NCBI GenBank assembly: GCA_002099365.1
Contig: MSED01000003.1
Span: 1,612,001 to 1,676,000 of the forward strand
Source of the DNA: Phialophora verrucosa
Lineage: Eukaryota; Ascomycota; Eurotiomycetes; Chaetothyriales; Herpotrichiellaceae
Length of the DNA: 64,000 nucleotides
Direction: 5' to 3'
Shown here: positions 11,180 through 21,317 of the stretch, piece after piece
Position numbering within the stretch: the stretch's first letter is position 1
How the letters are laid out: each line of letters opens with the position of its first letter
The notes under the pieces: model-generated
The model's input: the letters and a program-made list of their open reading frames with translations, nothing else
Told to the model about the DNA's origin: nothing
The model's database searches: none
Program-made: the position numbers and the translations under genes

Positions 11180-14100
11180 ATGGCCGCAAGGACACATGTG
11201 AAGCGGCTGATCATCTGCATCGACGCGGAGGAGTACAGGCCCGAAGATGGAACATTAGGTGAAAGACCACGCTGTCGAGCATATCGCCAACTCACGCTAA
11301 CAGAACCAAAAGGTAACGACAACAGCAGCAACATCTTCCGGATCAAAAGCATCATTCCTGGTGGCTTCTGCTACGATGCGCAGGGCCGTTCCGTCGAACA
11401 GATTGTGCGCTACTATCGCGCTGCTGCAGATGGACCGAGCCGCATAGAAAGGCTGAAAAGCCGGGCCACGACAGTGTATCACGAGGAGCAGATCAAATCG
11501 ATCGTCAAGGAGGTGTGCGAGACGATCGAAGAGCCTCAGGACGAGCTGTTCCTGTACGGTTTTGGACGGGGCGCGTTCCTCGTCCGCGCGGTGGCCGGGC
11601 TTCTCACGACCATGTACATGCCCAAAAGCACGTCGCTGAGGTACTTTGACAGGCTCTACCAAAGCGCGCTGGACGTGTACAAGGCGCGGAAGGAGGACGA
11701 CAACAGAAACGGACCGAAAATCATAGAATTTCTCAGGACGCACACGACGCGCCCGCCACGGATACAATTTGTGGGCATCATCAACACGGTGAAATATAGC
11801 GTCGAAGAGTCTATGCACGACATTTCGTTCGTCTCGTCCATCCAGAATCTGCGGCACACTCTGGCCATCAACGAGACGAGGGCACAGCTGGGCGCGGAAG
11901 TCATCGAGACACCCTCGGCCAAGGATATGGAAGGCCGGAGTTTTGTCCAAGCATGGTTTGTGGGATCGCACCATGACCTCGGCGGCGGAGCCTTCGAGGA
12001 TGGCCTTTCACTGTACCCTCTGCAGTGGTTACTCATAGAGAGCATACGAGCAGGCCTTGCATTGCAGCCTTCGGACGAGACGCCGCAGTCACGGTCGAGG
12101 ACGGGTCTCTTGTCTCTCGCGTTTCCGCAGTACGCCGGTGGGCTTCCGAAACTGGACGAGAGCGAGAAGATCGAATGGCAAATGTCCTATTCCAACGGGA
12201 TCCGAGTCAGCTTCTACGACCTTCAGAGCCTGCACGGCACGTCCTCGGACACGGACCAGGCGCACAGTGTCCAGATCAATACCTCGAATCCGTTATACAG
12301 TAACCCTCCCAAGGTCTTCAATTCGAAAGGACTGATAGGGTGGTGTGATGATGGTATGAAGATCCTCCGAATAAGCAAATTCTAGACGACATTTTGGTTT
12401 ACTGACGGTTCTGGCAGGGAGCTACGGCACAATCATCCATCCGTCCGTATTCTGCCTGCTTGACCGGACTCCGCGCTTTTACGAACAATATCGCTTTAAA
12501 TCACTGAAGAAAGACCTTGCCGATTACCGGGATCGATGCCTAGAAGAGGGCGACGGCGCGATCCCGCCATGGCTGGAAGGCCTCGAGCTTCAGGCCAGTG
12601 GAGTGAAGGCTTTCAGGATCTTGGTGTGTGGCAAGACGGGTGTCGGGAAGAGCACCTTGATCAATAAGGTCTTCGGGGTTGAGATGGTTGGTGGTTCCTC
12701 ACACCTGCGCTTGACCATCGTTCGCAAGTTGACATGTACCGTGTATAGACCGAAGAGTCCGACAACTATAAACAAGGCGACCACGACATCAACCAGGCCT
12801 TCGAGTCCACGAATCATCCAGGCCTCCTTATTCATGATTCGAGAGGTTGGCAAGCAGGGAGCGACAAGGAGCTGGACTTGATCGCCAAGTTTCTGCGCCA
12901 TAGGGCATACCAGAAGAATCCTGCGGAAGCGCTCCACGTCATTTGGTAAGAAGACGACCAGATTTCCCACCTCGTTAGTGTCAAGCACCCAGTCATTGCT
13001 CACATGCGGGATTTATTCCTAGGTTCTGCGTCGATTCAGACGTCAGCCGGATCGAGGCGGCCGACAAACGGACGTTCGAAACCATTGCCCAATTCTCCAA
13101 CCACGTCCCTGTCTTCGTTGTCGGCACGAAAAAGGACAAACTGATCGCCTTTCGCAAGATCCAGCTTCTCGAGAAGTACATGGAGCAGACGGGGAACTAT
13201 CCCGAATCGCAACGTCTCGCCAACGAGGAAGCGGGTAGATTGGCGGACGAGCAATTCATGTCGCTGCGCGAGGAGCTCTCGCGGATCAAACACTACAAGG
13301 CGGACGGCTACTGCTGTCTTTCCAAAGGTAAGAAGCACGAGTGGCGGATGCTGAGGTTGTCGGACGGAGTGCTGACCTGCTTTGTGTGGTAGATGACGAC
13401 CAAGGCGTCAAGAAGCTTCTTTCGCAAACTCTCGAGCTCATTACTGATGACAGAGTTCGTCTCTTCGCAGTGGCGGCGCAAGTCGTTGATGTCGAACAGA
13501 AGATTGACACGGCGATCACAGAATGCATGCGTCTCGGCACGCACGCCATTCGGACTGCGATGGTCCCCTTACCCTTCACGAGCGCCATTGGTACGCCCAC
13601 GGTAGCACGCATCCTCTGCCAGAACGTCCTCCAATGCTTCGGGTTCCCGAAAGCTCTCCCCGAGCAGGTGGAGGAGATTATGACCCGCGTGGTGCTCGGC
13701 CACTTGAAGAAGTTTATGGTCGTGACCATCACAGAGTTCCTGGCCGTTGGCATCACCACTGCAGGGCTGGTCGCTGGAACGGTAAGTGTCGCCCTCAAAT
13801 TGAAGTCACTGTATGCGTGTGTGAGGTCCTGAGGATATGCTGACCTGACGAACTCACCAGATGGGTGCTGCGGGGGTAGTTGCGTTTGCCTCGTGCGCCT
13901 TGGCCGTGCCTCCGACAGCGAGAATGCTGTTCAAGTGCGCCTGCGATATGATTCTCATCCTCGAGCGGTCGTTCCGATACCAGGGGAAATATGTCTCGGT
14001 TAAGCAGATTGAGGACGCTGCGGTCTACTACACCACCGCCATGACCACAACCTTTGCCGGGAAAGAGCTCCTCCTTCAAAAGCACGTCCACGACGAAGTC

Positions 14101-14631
14101 GATCGGCTCGTTCCCTTGACGAAATTCACCGCCGGCATCAGGTTCAGCAAGCTTCGACCGGGGCTCGAGGACATCATCTACAAGAACCGATTCCTGAAGA
14201 CAGAGCCGGACAAGAGTAGCGAATCTAGACCTATGGTGCCCGAGATAGATGGCACGCAGATCGCAGAGCTGGAGGGAGTACAGAGTCCAGTGGAATTGCC
14301 TGGCGCGAAGAGGCAGCCGACAGAGCTCCCAGCCGAAGACGTCAAGCTCCCCTTGTCTGTTTCGGACAAGGAGGTCCACTCGTCAGGATATGGGTCCACC
14401 AGTGGAACAAACACCACGGCGGACGATCTCTTCAGTCTTGAGGAGAGGACCACAATATCGCAGACGCGGAGCGACCAGCGCCTTACGGTAACACCTCAGA
14501 CAACACTATCACCGACGACAGCAACGGAGATCGGCGTTGAGAGGACGAAGAGCGACAACATGTTCTCGCGCAGCACTCGGAAATGGTCATCGAAGCTGGG
14601 ATTGCGCAAGTCCAAGACATTGTCAGAATAG
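11180..14631 (+). CDS. DUF2235 pseudo-hydrolase / P-loop GTPase / membrane-segment fusion (1034 aa)
   Basis: Six exons with introns 12354-12417, 12687-12748, 12946-13022, 13328-13392 and 13782-13860; the sum is exactly 1035 codons. Residues about 8-420 are a DUF2235 domain, the alpha/beta hydrolase fold of the Tle1 lipase-like group: FLYGFGRGAFLVRAVAG, WFVGSHHDLGGG and a late HPSVF. At the nucleophile elbow the usual GFSRGA reads GFGRGA (Gly129), and the usual DTV reads NTV (Asn202), so hydrolysis is unlikely; His264/265 remain. Residues about 458-650 form a G domain: Walker A GKTGVGKST (463-471), DSRG (511-514) and TKKD (582-585). Residues about 757-812 are Ala/Gly-rich and hydrophobic, interrupted by PP, suggesting membrane insertion. 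The C-terminal 200 residues are polar and Ser/Thr-rich. The function is not known; a nucleotide-switched membrane sensor is speculation. Confidence 0.85.
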
Positions 14632-14699
14632 GCAGGAATATAGCTGTGAGAGGGTCAGGGTGTGGGTGATACAGAATCAACACCTTCCCAGTTAATGCT

Positions 14700-14778
14700 G
14701 CTTGCCTGATGCTTGCCTGATGCTTCGACGGCCGGGAACCGCCACGAACTTCGTACAGCCTCGTACAGCCTCGTACAA
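14700..14778 (+). repeat. Short direct repeats (GCTTGCCTGAT x2; TCGTACAGCC x2.8)
   Basis: An 11-bp direct repeat at about 14700-14721 is followed by a 10-bp TCGTACAGCC unit at 14751-14778. Both lie in the intergenic stretch between the GTPase fusion and the dioxygenase gene. Confidence 0.7.
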
Positions 14779-14854
14779 CAGCCTTGGCCAGGCGCGAGGA
14801 TTTCGCCCTCCTCCTCGGTAGCCACCGTCACTGGCACTCGGCGAGGCCGTCATG

Positions 14855-14924
14855 CGATAAGGCCCGTCCAATTACAATTCGCGGCCTCGCCTGCAATGCT
14901 TGACCTTGCTGATAGATCTGATAG
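14855..14924 (+). promoter_or_regulatory. Three HGATAR (GATA-factor) sites upstream of dioxygenase
   Basis: CGATAA at 14855-14860, TGATAG at 14910-14915 and TGATAG at 14919-14924 match the HGATAR consensus of AreA/NIT2-type nitrogen regulators. They lie 200-280 bp before the XanA-like start. Known purine-catabolism genes of Aspergillus are AreA-dependent, so the placement fits. I found no clear purine-activator UaY site nearby. Confidence 0.45.
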
Positions 14925-15031
14925 ATGCCCGCTGACAGCAAATCCTGCAATGTACTCGTACGATGCGAGGCTGTCGATGTGGGAGCAGCAGATGCGCGGG
15001 TCAGAAGCTTGAGAAGGTGAGACAGGTGAGG

Positions 15032-15037
15032 ATATAA
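15032..15037 (+). promoter_or_regulatory. TATA-like element for XanA-like gene
   Basis: ATATAA about 95 bp before the ATG at 15132. Core promoter candidate by position only. Confidence 0.35.
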
Positions 15038-15131
15038 GAAGGACTCGTGCATATCTCCAGGATGCAGTCTCGAACATCACCGAACATCGAACACGACAAA
15101 CTCACCCCAACTTATCTCACCACTAACCACA

Positions 15132-16265
15132 ATGTCAGCAATCACAGTCTCGCCAATCAACCCCGCCACGCCCGATCTCGGGGCCGTGGTCGACAACCTC
15201 AACCTAGACCGGCTCAGCGACGCAGACTTCGATGCCCTCCGCACGGCCCTCTACACCTACAACGTCATCTGCATCCGGAACCAATCCAAGTGCACGCCGC
15301 GGGCGCAGGCCGACCTGACGCGTCGCTTCGACCCCCAGGCACGGTCGTACGGGCACGGCACAACGATCAACGCCAAGCGCTCGATCCTGCACCCGGATCT
15401 CAAGACGATCCCCCATCAGCCCGAGGTGCAGGTGATCGGCAACGGCTTCATCAGCTCGTACGAGGGCCTCAGCAACATCACGCTCAAGCACCCGCACCAC
15501 CGCACCTTCCACCGCACCATCATCCCCGAAGCCCAGGACCTGGACTTCACGCGCTTCTACCGCTGGCACATCGACGCGGCGCTGTACGGGGACCTGCACC
15601 CCCCGCTCGTGACGTCGCTGCTCGCGGTGGCAGTCCCCGCCGGGAGGAGGCAGACCGTTCTCTACGATGACGGCGACGGCAGCAGCAGCGACGACACGCT
15701 CGACGTCCCGCTCGGCACCACAGCCTTCGTGTCCGGCTACGCCATGTTCGACCGCCTCACGCCGGAGCAGAGGCACTTCGCCATGACATCGCGCATCGAG
15801 TACGCGCCCCATCCGTACGTGTGGATCTCGACGGCCAAGTCGCGGCCCGACGGCCTAGGCATGGTCTCGGAAGGCAGGGAGGTTCCCCTGGAAGAACTCC
15901 CGCCCGTGGACCGCGCCACGGACATCCAGATCCTGCCTATGGTGTGGCGGAATCCCGTCACGGGGCGGTTCGCGCTGCAGATCCACCCGTCCGTCGTGCG
16001 CAAGATCCACCTCGCCGACGGGCGTGTGATCGACGACCTCGCCGAGGTGAGGGACGTTGTGCATGGATTGCAGAGACCCGGCATCGCCCCGGGCCTTGTC
16101 TACGCGCATGACTGGCAAGAGGGCGATCTGGTGCTCTTCAACAACCACGGCGTCTTGCACAGTGTTGTTGGCGCGTTTGATAAGGACGAGGTCCGTCTGT
16201 TTAGGCAGTGTAATCTGGCGGCGAGCAGGCCGCCGACCGGACCGGAGGCAGTGCCAGTCGCGTGA
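15132..16265 (+). CDS. xanA: XanA-like 2-oxoglutarate/Fe(II) xanthine dioxygenase (377 aa)
   Basis: Single exon in the TauD/TfdA superfamily. The protein resembles fungal XanA, which converts xanthine to uric acid with 2-oxoglutarate, O2 and Fe(II), replacing molybdenum-dependent xanthine dehydrogenase. Conserved segments are LTRRFDPQARSYGHGTTINA, KRSILHPDLKTIP, PHPYVWIS and GVLHSVVGAF. Fe ligands are H146 and D148 in RWHIDAALYG and H343 in GVLHSVV; Arg in RLFRQCNLA probably binds 2-oxoglutarate. There is no targeting signal, so it is probably cytosolic. GC is high in this gene compared with its flanks. GATA sites upstream suggest nitrogen control. The alternative is another purine- or sulfonate-type dioxygenase of the same family. 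Confidence 0.82.
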   Translation: MSAITVSPINPATPDLGAVVDNLNLDRLSDADFDALRTALYTYNVICIRNQSKCTPRAQADLTRRFDPQARSYGHGTTINAKRSILHPDLKTIPHQPEVQVIGNGFISSYEGLSNITLKHPHHRTFHRTIIPEAQDLDFTRFYRWHIDAALYGDLHPPLVTSLLAVAVPAGRRQTVLYDDGDGSSSDDTLDVPLGTTAFVSGYAMFDRLTPEQRHFAMTSRIEYAPHPYVWISTAKSRPDGLGMVSEGREVPLEELPPVDRATDIQILPMVWRNPVTGRFALQIHPSVVRKIHLADGRVIDDLAEVRDVVHGLQRPGIAPGLVYAHDWQEGDLVLFNNHGVLHSVVGAFDKDEVRLFRQCNLAASRPPTGPEAVPVA

Positions 16266-16780
16266 TTGAGACATAATAGCTGTGTATTGTAGTATGGACT
16301 GCCAGTTACAGCCAGGGTAGAAACGGTAGAATGCACGGGAGTATCAAGTCACCGAACGGCGCTGGAGGTTCATAGAGTTTTATTTCGACAGCGAAGCGAC
16401 GCTGTAGGTGGATACCGTCTTATTAGTTCAACACCGGAGCGTTGGTGTTTGAAATTTCATCTTCATTGCACTGGACCTGACTTGCCGCGACTGTTCTTAC
16501 CTTCCTCTTCATGATGACTCGACGCTCGACAGGGTAAAAGGCAGTACGTATACTTCGACCATTGATCGTCAAGCTGGCAGTTCCCTGGCCATGTGCGTGA
16601 CCGCGTTGGCTGCTTCTAACTTGGTACGAGTGAAGACGAGATCAACGATACCCAAACCGATACTGTACTCATGATGCTGATGTTGATATTGATGCCGAGA
16701 CTGATTTCTGTGGATATTCATCCTTCCCACTCTCCCAGCGCTTGATCTTGGTCGTGATCTTCGTCCTGCGCCTAGGCAGC

Positions 16781-16834
16781 TGCCTGACTGCCTGACTGCC
16801 TGATGTCTGATGCCAGATGCCAGATGCCTGACTA
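16781..16834 (+). repeat. Degenerate GCCTGACT / GATGCCA repeats
   Basis: TGCCTGAC occurs in consecutive direct copies, followed by CAGATGC-type copies. This is simple-sequence slippage inside noncoding DNA. Confidence 0.6.
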
Positions 16835-18322
16835 ACAGTCCAACCGACCAACTGACAAATTACCCGACGTACTGCGTGTTGTATGGAGCGAGAGTAGTTA
16901 TTACCTTGCATATCCGTTCTCCTCCGTCGTGTCCTATCCTGTCACCAGGCAAGCGCCACAGCAACAGCAACAAATGGATACATCGTATCCGCCGTGCTTC
17001 GATCCTCGATCTGACACGAGGCGCCCATATATCGAGGTATAACCCTCCCGGACTAACTTGAGTAGTACATACGTGTCAGTATCAGGATTCGCGGGTTGTA
17101 CGTTAGAATAAACACGCTAGGGGCTTGGGGCCAGGGAAGCGACGAGGCGACGAGACTCTGAAACTGACAAGACAAAGCAAAGTCAGCGAACGGCGGAAAT
17201 ATCTCCCCGAGAATCCCCCCCGGAGTGCACGGAATGCCAAGTTCTTCACACTCTGTCAGTTCGCATCCTCGGTGTCGTGTTTTCGTCCATGTGGGACCGC
17301 CGCGGAGTCAGCCAGCTATCACTTGTACGCATCTCGCGCGGAGAAGAGTGTCGAGAGTGAATGAGAGTAATATTCCAAGCGAGTATGTACTTACCTAGCC
17401 TGCGCCGTACGCTGTGCTGTGCTGTGCTCTCGGCCTCGGCCTGGACCAAAGCGCGAGGGCGCGAGAAAGCAGACTGGCTTACTGTGCACTCGTCGTCATC
17501 GAGCTCAGGGAGCAAGACGGGGCAGAACCTCGGCACGTATGTGCTATCTATGTATGTACATAGGAGTCAAACTTGAGGCGGAGCGCAGCCGGTCTAGCTA
17601 CCATCAAAGTACATACAGGGTACCCGGTACTTGGTAGATACATGAATCGTACGCACTGTCGCGAAGTTCCATCTCCCCCAACGGCCGCTAGTCCCGCTAG
17701 ATCGGGCTCCTTCTGCTCCATCCCCCCCTATTCGGTCCCACCGTGGGACCCTACGCGGGAGGTGCATTAGGGTATGTACTGTACTGTCCGTAGGGCAGGT
17801 ACGCTCACTACGGAGTACGTACATACTGTGTACTGCACCGGGGTTGGGGTATCAGCCCTGGTCTGGTCTGGTCTGGGGTGCAGGTGCATGACCAAAGTCA
17901 AGCTGTACCTACTGTCAGAGTACAGTAGGATATGTCCTGATATCTAACCTGTCTATGCACGACGTCCCAAACTTTGTACGCGTGGCGTCCTACGTCCTCT
18001 ACGCCGCACTTTATCCCCACATTTGCGAGACACACCCGCAAAGATATCGATTCGAGTCAGCACAAGCGCTCATTCCACGATCCGCGCTCGAATCTTTGTC
18101 CCCGCAATACGAAGCGCGAGGCCCGCCGCTACAGTGGTTGGCACAGTATGCAGGGCAGCAGCGCCACAACGTCAGACTCGAGTACGAAGGGCGGCCCTAC
18201 ACGTACAGTACGGCTGACTACAGTAGTTAGCTAGCTGATGGTTAGACGTCAAGCGTTATCCTCGTTGCTCATTCGGTGGGTCGGGATTGGGGTTTACCAC
18301 AGTAAGTACGGACTAACTGCTT

Positions 18323-18330
18323 TATATAAA
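18323..18330 (+). promoter_or_regulatory. TATA box candidate for GST-like gene
   Basis: TATATAAA about 195 bp upstream of the ATG at 18525, in otherwise mixed sequence. Confidence 0.4.
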
Positions 18331-18524
18331 TACGTTCAGGATCCTGTGCTGGGGGCCTCGAGAGTTGGATACCCTCGTCCTCATCTCCATCTGTATCCTC
18401 GCACTCATACTCAGGTCTTGAATAGAGTGACTTGTCTTGACTCCCTTGACTGGACTACGTACGCGAGCAGCACAAGTATTCGTAACCATCACACTACACT
18501 GTCCACGACGTTGCGAACAGCATA

Positions 18525-19551
18525 ATGGCTCAACCCAAATATGAACTCTACTACAACCCCTTCTCCATCTGCTCGCTCATGGTCCTGTACACGCTGCGCC
18601 TCAAAGGTCGGCCGAAATCACCCGCCGACGCGGTCGATCCCGACGAACGGTTCATCGACATCTACTCGGGCGAGCAGATGACGGAAGCTTATTTGGAGAA
18701 ACATCCCAAGGGCACGGTGAGTACAGTACCTGAGTCCTCTTTCGTGTCGGACTGAATCTGGTCCTACCTCTGGCTGCACTCGCTCCGCTGCTCTGCTGAC
18801 CGTCTGGCCGTCTGGTCTAGGTCCCCGCAATGTTGGCGCCCGATATTGGCGTCAAGTTGACCGACAGCATGGATATCACCTCGTACCTCATGGATCGGTA
18901 TCCTTCGCTCCGGCCCGACGCGTACAGACAGACCATCGACTCGCTGCTCGAGGAACTGCATGAAATCTCGTACGTCACGCTATCATTCAAGCCCGAGGAG
19001 CGAAGGGTCGAGGGCGTCATGGACTTGGTGCGCGAGATCATGGACCGACCCGACACGAGCGACAAGTATCGCAAGATGTTGGAGGGAAAGCTTGCCGGGT
19101 GAGTCGGGACCGCCGTTGAACCATTGTTGTGCTGCTGCTGCTGCTGCTGCTGTGATGGCACGACTCGACTCCAGCTGACCCTGCCTGTCATATCCGCAGC
19201 CACGCGGCCATGCTCCAGAATTTCGCCGCGAACAAGCAATCCGTCGAGAGCGTCGAGGCCGATTCAGTCCGCTATCTCGAGAAGATCGGCAAGCTTCTGG
19301 CCGGGCAAGGTAGTGGCGGCGGCAGGCAAGCGTCGTGGATCTTCGGCGACGACGTCGGCCCCACGGCCCTGGACGCCCAGACCGTCGTGTTTATCGCGAG
19401 GTTACTGGATGCGAAGCGCGAACATTTGATCCCCGCGGATGTGCTGGCGTATGGGAGGCCGAAGCTACAGGGGAAGGAATGGTTAGGCATCACAAAGGGG
19501 AATCCGACCCTGCATAGTTTGTACGTCAAGGGGGAGAAGGGTGGACATTGA
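18525..19551 (+). CDS. Glutathione S-transferase-like protein (273 aa)
   Basis: Three exons (18525-18716, 18821-19098, 19200-19551) give 274 codons. The N-terminal thioredoxin-like half starts with ELYYNPFSICSLMVLYTLRLKG and has the GST-type VPAMLAP cis-Pro followed by TDSMDITSYLMDRYP, where D-S(M)-(D)I is the glutathione gamma-Glu binding element. The C-terminal helical half ends with DDVGPTALDAQTVVFIARL, containing the usual N-capping Asp. Likely cytosolic conjugation or detoxification of electrophiles, or glutathione-dependent cleavage. The exact class is uncertain: a Cys/Ser pair sits where the catalytic residue would be. A CTG run lies in intron 2. Confidence 0.8.
19131..19152 (+). repeat. 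GCT/CTG microsatellite in GST intron 2
   Basis: About seven trinucleotide units within the intron at 19099-19199, a potential length polymorphism between strains. Confidence 0.75.
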
Positions 19552-19571
19552 TGAGAAGTGAGTCTTGTCCA

Positions 19572-19698
19572 GCCTGGACAGACGAGCGAAGGTCTGCTGC
19601 AGCGCAAAGGAGCGGGTGAAAGCCCGGCCCGGACAGTGAAGATGACGAGCGAAGGTCTGGTGCATTGCGAAGGAGCAGGTGAAAGCCCAGCCTGGACA
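19572..19698 (+). repeat. Two-copy 63-bp tandem repeat 3' of GST
   Basis: GACGAGCGAAGGTCTG begins at 19581 and again at 19644. The similarity continues for 55 bp (AAGGAGC.GGTGAAAGCCC.GCC.GGACA), with a few substitutions between copies. GCCTGGACA also precedes copy 1. The array lies immediately downstream of the GST stop codon, in the 3' UTR or terminator region. Confidence 0.8.
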
Positions 19699-21023
19699 AT
19701 TAAGACAACTTACTCGTACTCGTGCATGGTATTTCCATCAAAGGAGCAGCTCCACTCCTGCCGTCGGTATAGGATAGGATACGCCAAACGAGACACTCAA
19801 CTACAGATATCCATTCCACACGACCGTGCCCTCGCACACCAACGACTATGATTGTGATGCCACAAGATTCTCCGTGCGAGTCACCTTTGAAGTAATTACT
19901 GCACATGCGTGGGGATCGGCATGCACATAATCAAGCTCGTTGCGATCGTCGAGTCTGAAGTTCTGGATTTGGCTTTCAAAAGCGACGCCGCAAGAAAGAT
20001 GATTTCCTTCATAGTCAATTCTCGGAACACAGCAGGCAGCTCGTACAGATGACCGAGTACTTAGAGTATATCTCGGTACGGATATACTGCACATAACTGC
20101 ATGGCGTCTTGAGTCGAGTCGGTGGTGATGTGAATTCAAAGAGATCAACCGTACGACACACGAGGAAGCTGCTTTGTAGGCACTGCGGAGTATTTCCTAG
20201 ACCCCTTTACGGTTAAAGGCTGGCTGACTTTCAAACGTCCTCTGGGGTGCCGTTTCAGCCTTGCTTCAGGCCGCAGCCTCAAGACTTTCCTATCCACACC
20301 GGTCTCAAAAGTCACAACTAAACTCCCTCCTTCGGTGTATCCTCCTTTCAGCGGACAGCCTCGCATTTCGCCTTACAGGCAGCAGCAGCAGCAGCATCAT
20401 CATCGTCATCATCATCATCACTGGCATAGGCTGGAGATCGAGAGGGCCAGGCTGGAGAGGCTATGCTATATGTGCTGTGCTCTATGGCCGGGCCCCTTGG
20501 CACAGGCCCCTTACCCCTTTCTCCTGGCCTCTTTTTGATTCCTTACATTACATTGCACATTGTACAGTAGTACACTAGACCGGAAGTCACGACTGTAGCT
20601 TGATGAACGATTTGTTGCGTAACACAAGTTACTCTAGGTGGTGGCCCGAAGCTGGGCGGAGCATAAGTCACTTGGTGGGAAAATCGTGCAAGCAGAAACA
20701 AGAACGAATGAATGTCATTCCGAGACGGGACTCGTTGTATGGGACTCAATAACGAAAGGAAGCCTTGAACTCAACGCCACCATTACAACAAGGCTGAGAC
20801 TAATCAACCACTGCACCCGACAACGCCTGCGCTACTCCAAAGGACAGCAGAATACCTCTCGGTGGACTCTTCACAGTGACCCAAGGGGCAGAAGCCTCTG
20901 TGGTGCCCACCGTATCTTGATCAGCCGACGCAAAGCCATCCCCCCTTCCCCCTCTCTTCCAGCCCCACCACGATGTTGAAGACGCGGGATGGACTGAGGA
21001 TTCTGTACTCCCAGCAGAATCGA
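19699..21023. other. Gene-free stretch with CAG/CAT simple repeat
   Basis: No supported gene. A short ORF here reads as poly-Gln/His only because of the microsatellite at 20378-20421. Confidence 0.5.
20378..20421 (+). repeat. CAG then CAT microsatellite
   Basis: About five CAG units pass directly into CAT/CGT units. Noncoding as far as can be judged. Confidence 0.8.
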
Positions 21024-21317
21024 TTAGCTAAGCCATTCGCTCGGGCATTTCGAGCAGCGCTTCTGATGGCAGTTCGGGCAATGCGTGTTGTTGGCAGCTT
21101 TCAAAGGCCCTCCTGCCTTACATTGACAGCAATACCAGACTTCAAATTTCGGACCGTGAGTTTGAGGAGCTCCTGATGGCATCGTCACGGGTGGCATGTC
21201 CGAAAGTACCTCGTTCGAGCCATGACCATGTCCCTGAGGCTCGTTGTCAACGTCATGGTCGTGGTTGTCGTTGCGTAGTTCATCATGGCCGCCCAGTGCG
21301 AACTGTGCGAGCTCCAA
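21024..21317 (-). CDS. Small zinc-ribbon protein, start uncertain (57-97 aa)
   Basis: The C-terminal part reads WYCCQCKAGGP, then CPNCHQKRCSKC and stop: paired Cys-x2-Cys knuckles typical of a small group of fungal zinc-ribbon proteins. The N-terminal part is His/Asp/Asn-rich. The first codon of this open frame is TTG; the first in-frame ATG is at 21197 and would give 57 residues with the whole ribbon intact. An upstream exon is also possible. There are no neighbouring genes within 1.4 kb. Function unknown. The Cys spacing makes a real gene more likely than chance, but I would want expression evidence. Confidence 0.45.
   Translation of the reverse strand: MELAQFALGGHDELRNDNHDHDVDNEPQGHGHGSNEVLSDMPPVTMPSGAPQTHGPKFEVWYCCQCKAGGPLKAANNTHCPNCHQKRCSKCPSEWLS

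Larger units (their letters stand above)
16266..18524. other. Gene-poor intergenic stretch (2.3 kb)
   Basis: No reading frame with recognisable motifs on either strand. It holds several short direct repeats and many TAC/GTAC-rich words. The GST promoter lies at its right end. Confidence 0.5.

Noticed and set aside
15204..16274. Long ORFs antisense to, or in other frames of, the dioxygenase gene
   Set aside because: They are shadows produced by high third-position GC in that gene; they carry no domain motifs.
20335..20578. Gln/His-rich ORF on the plus strand
   Set aside because: The composition is explained entirely by the CAG/CAT microsatellite; no conserved flanking sequence.
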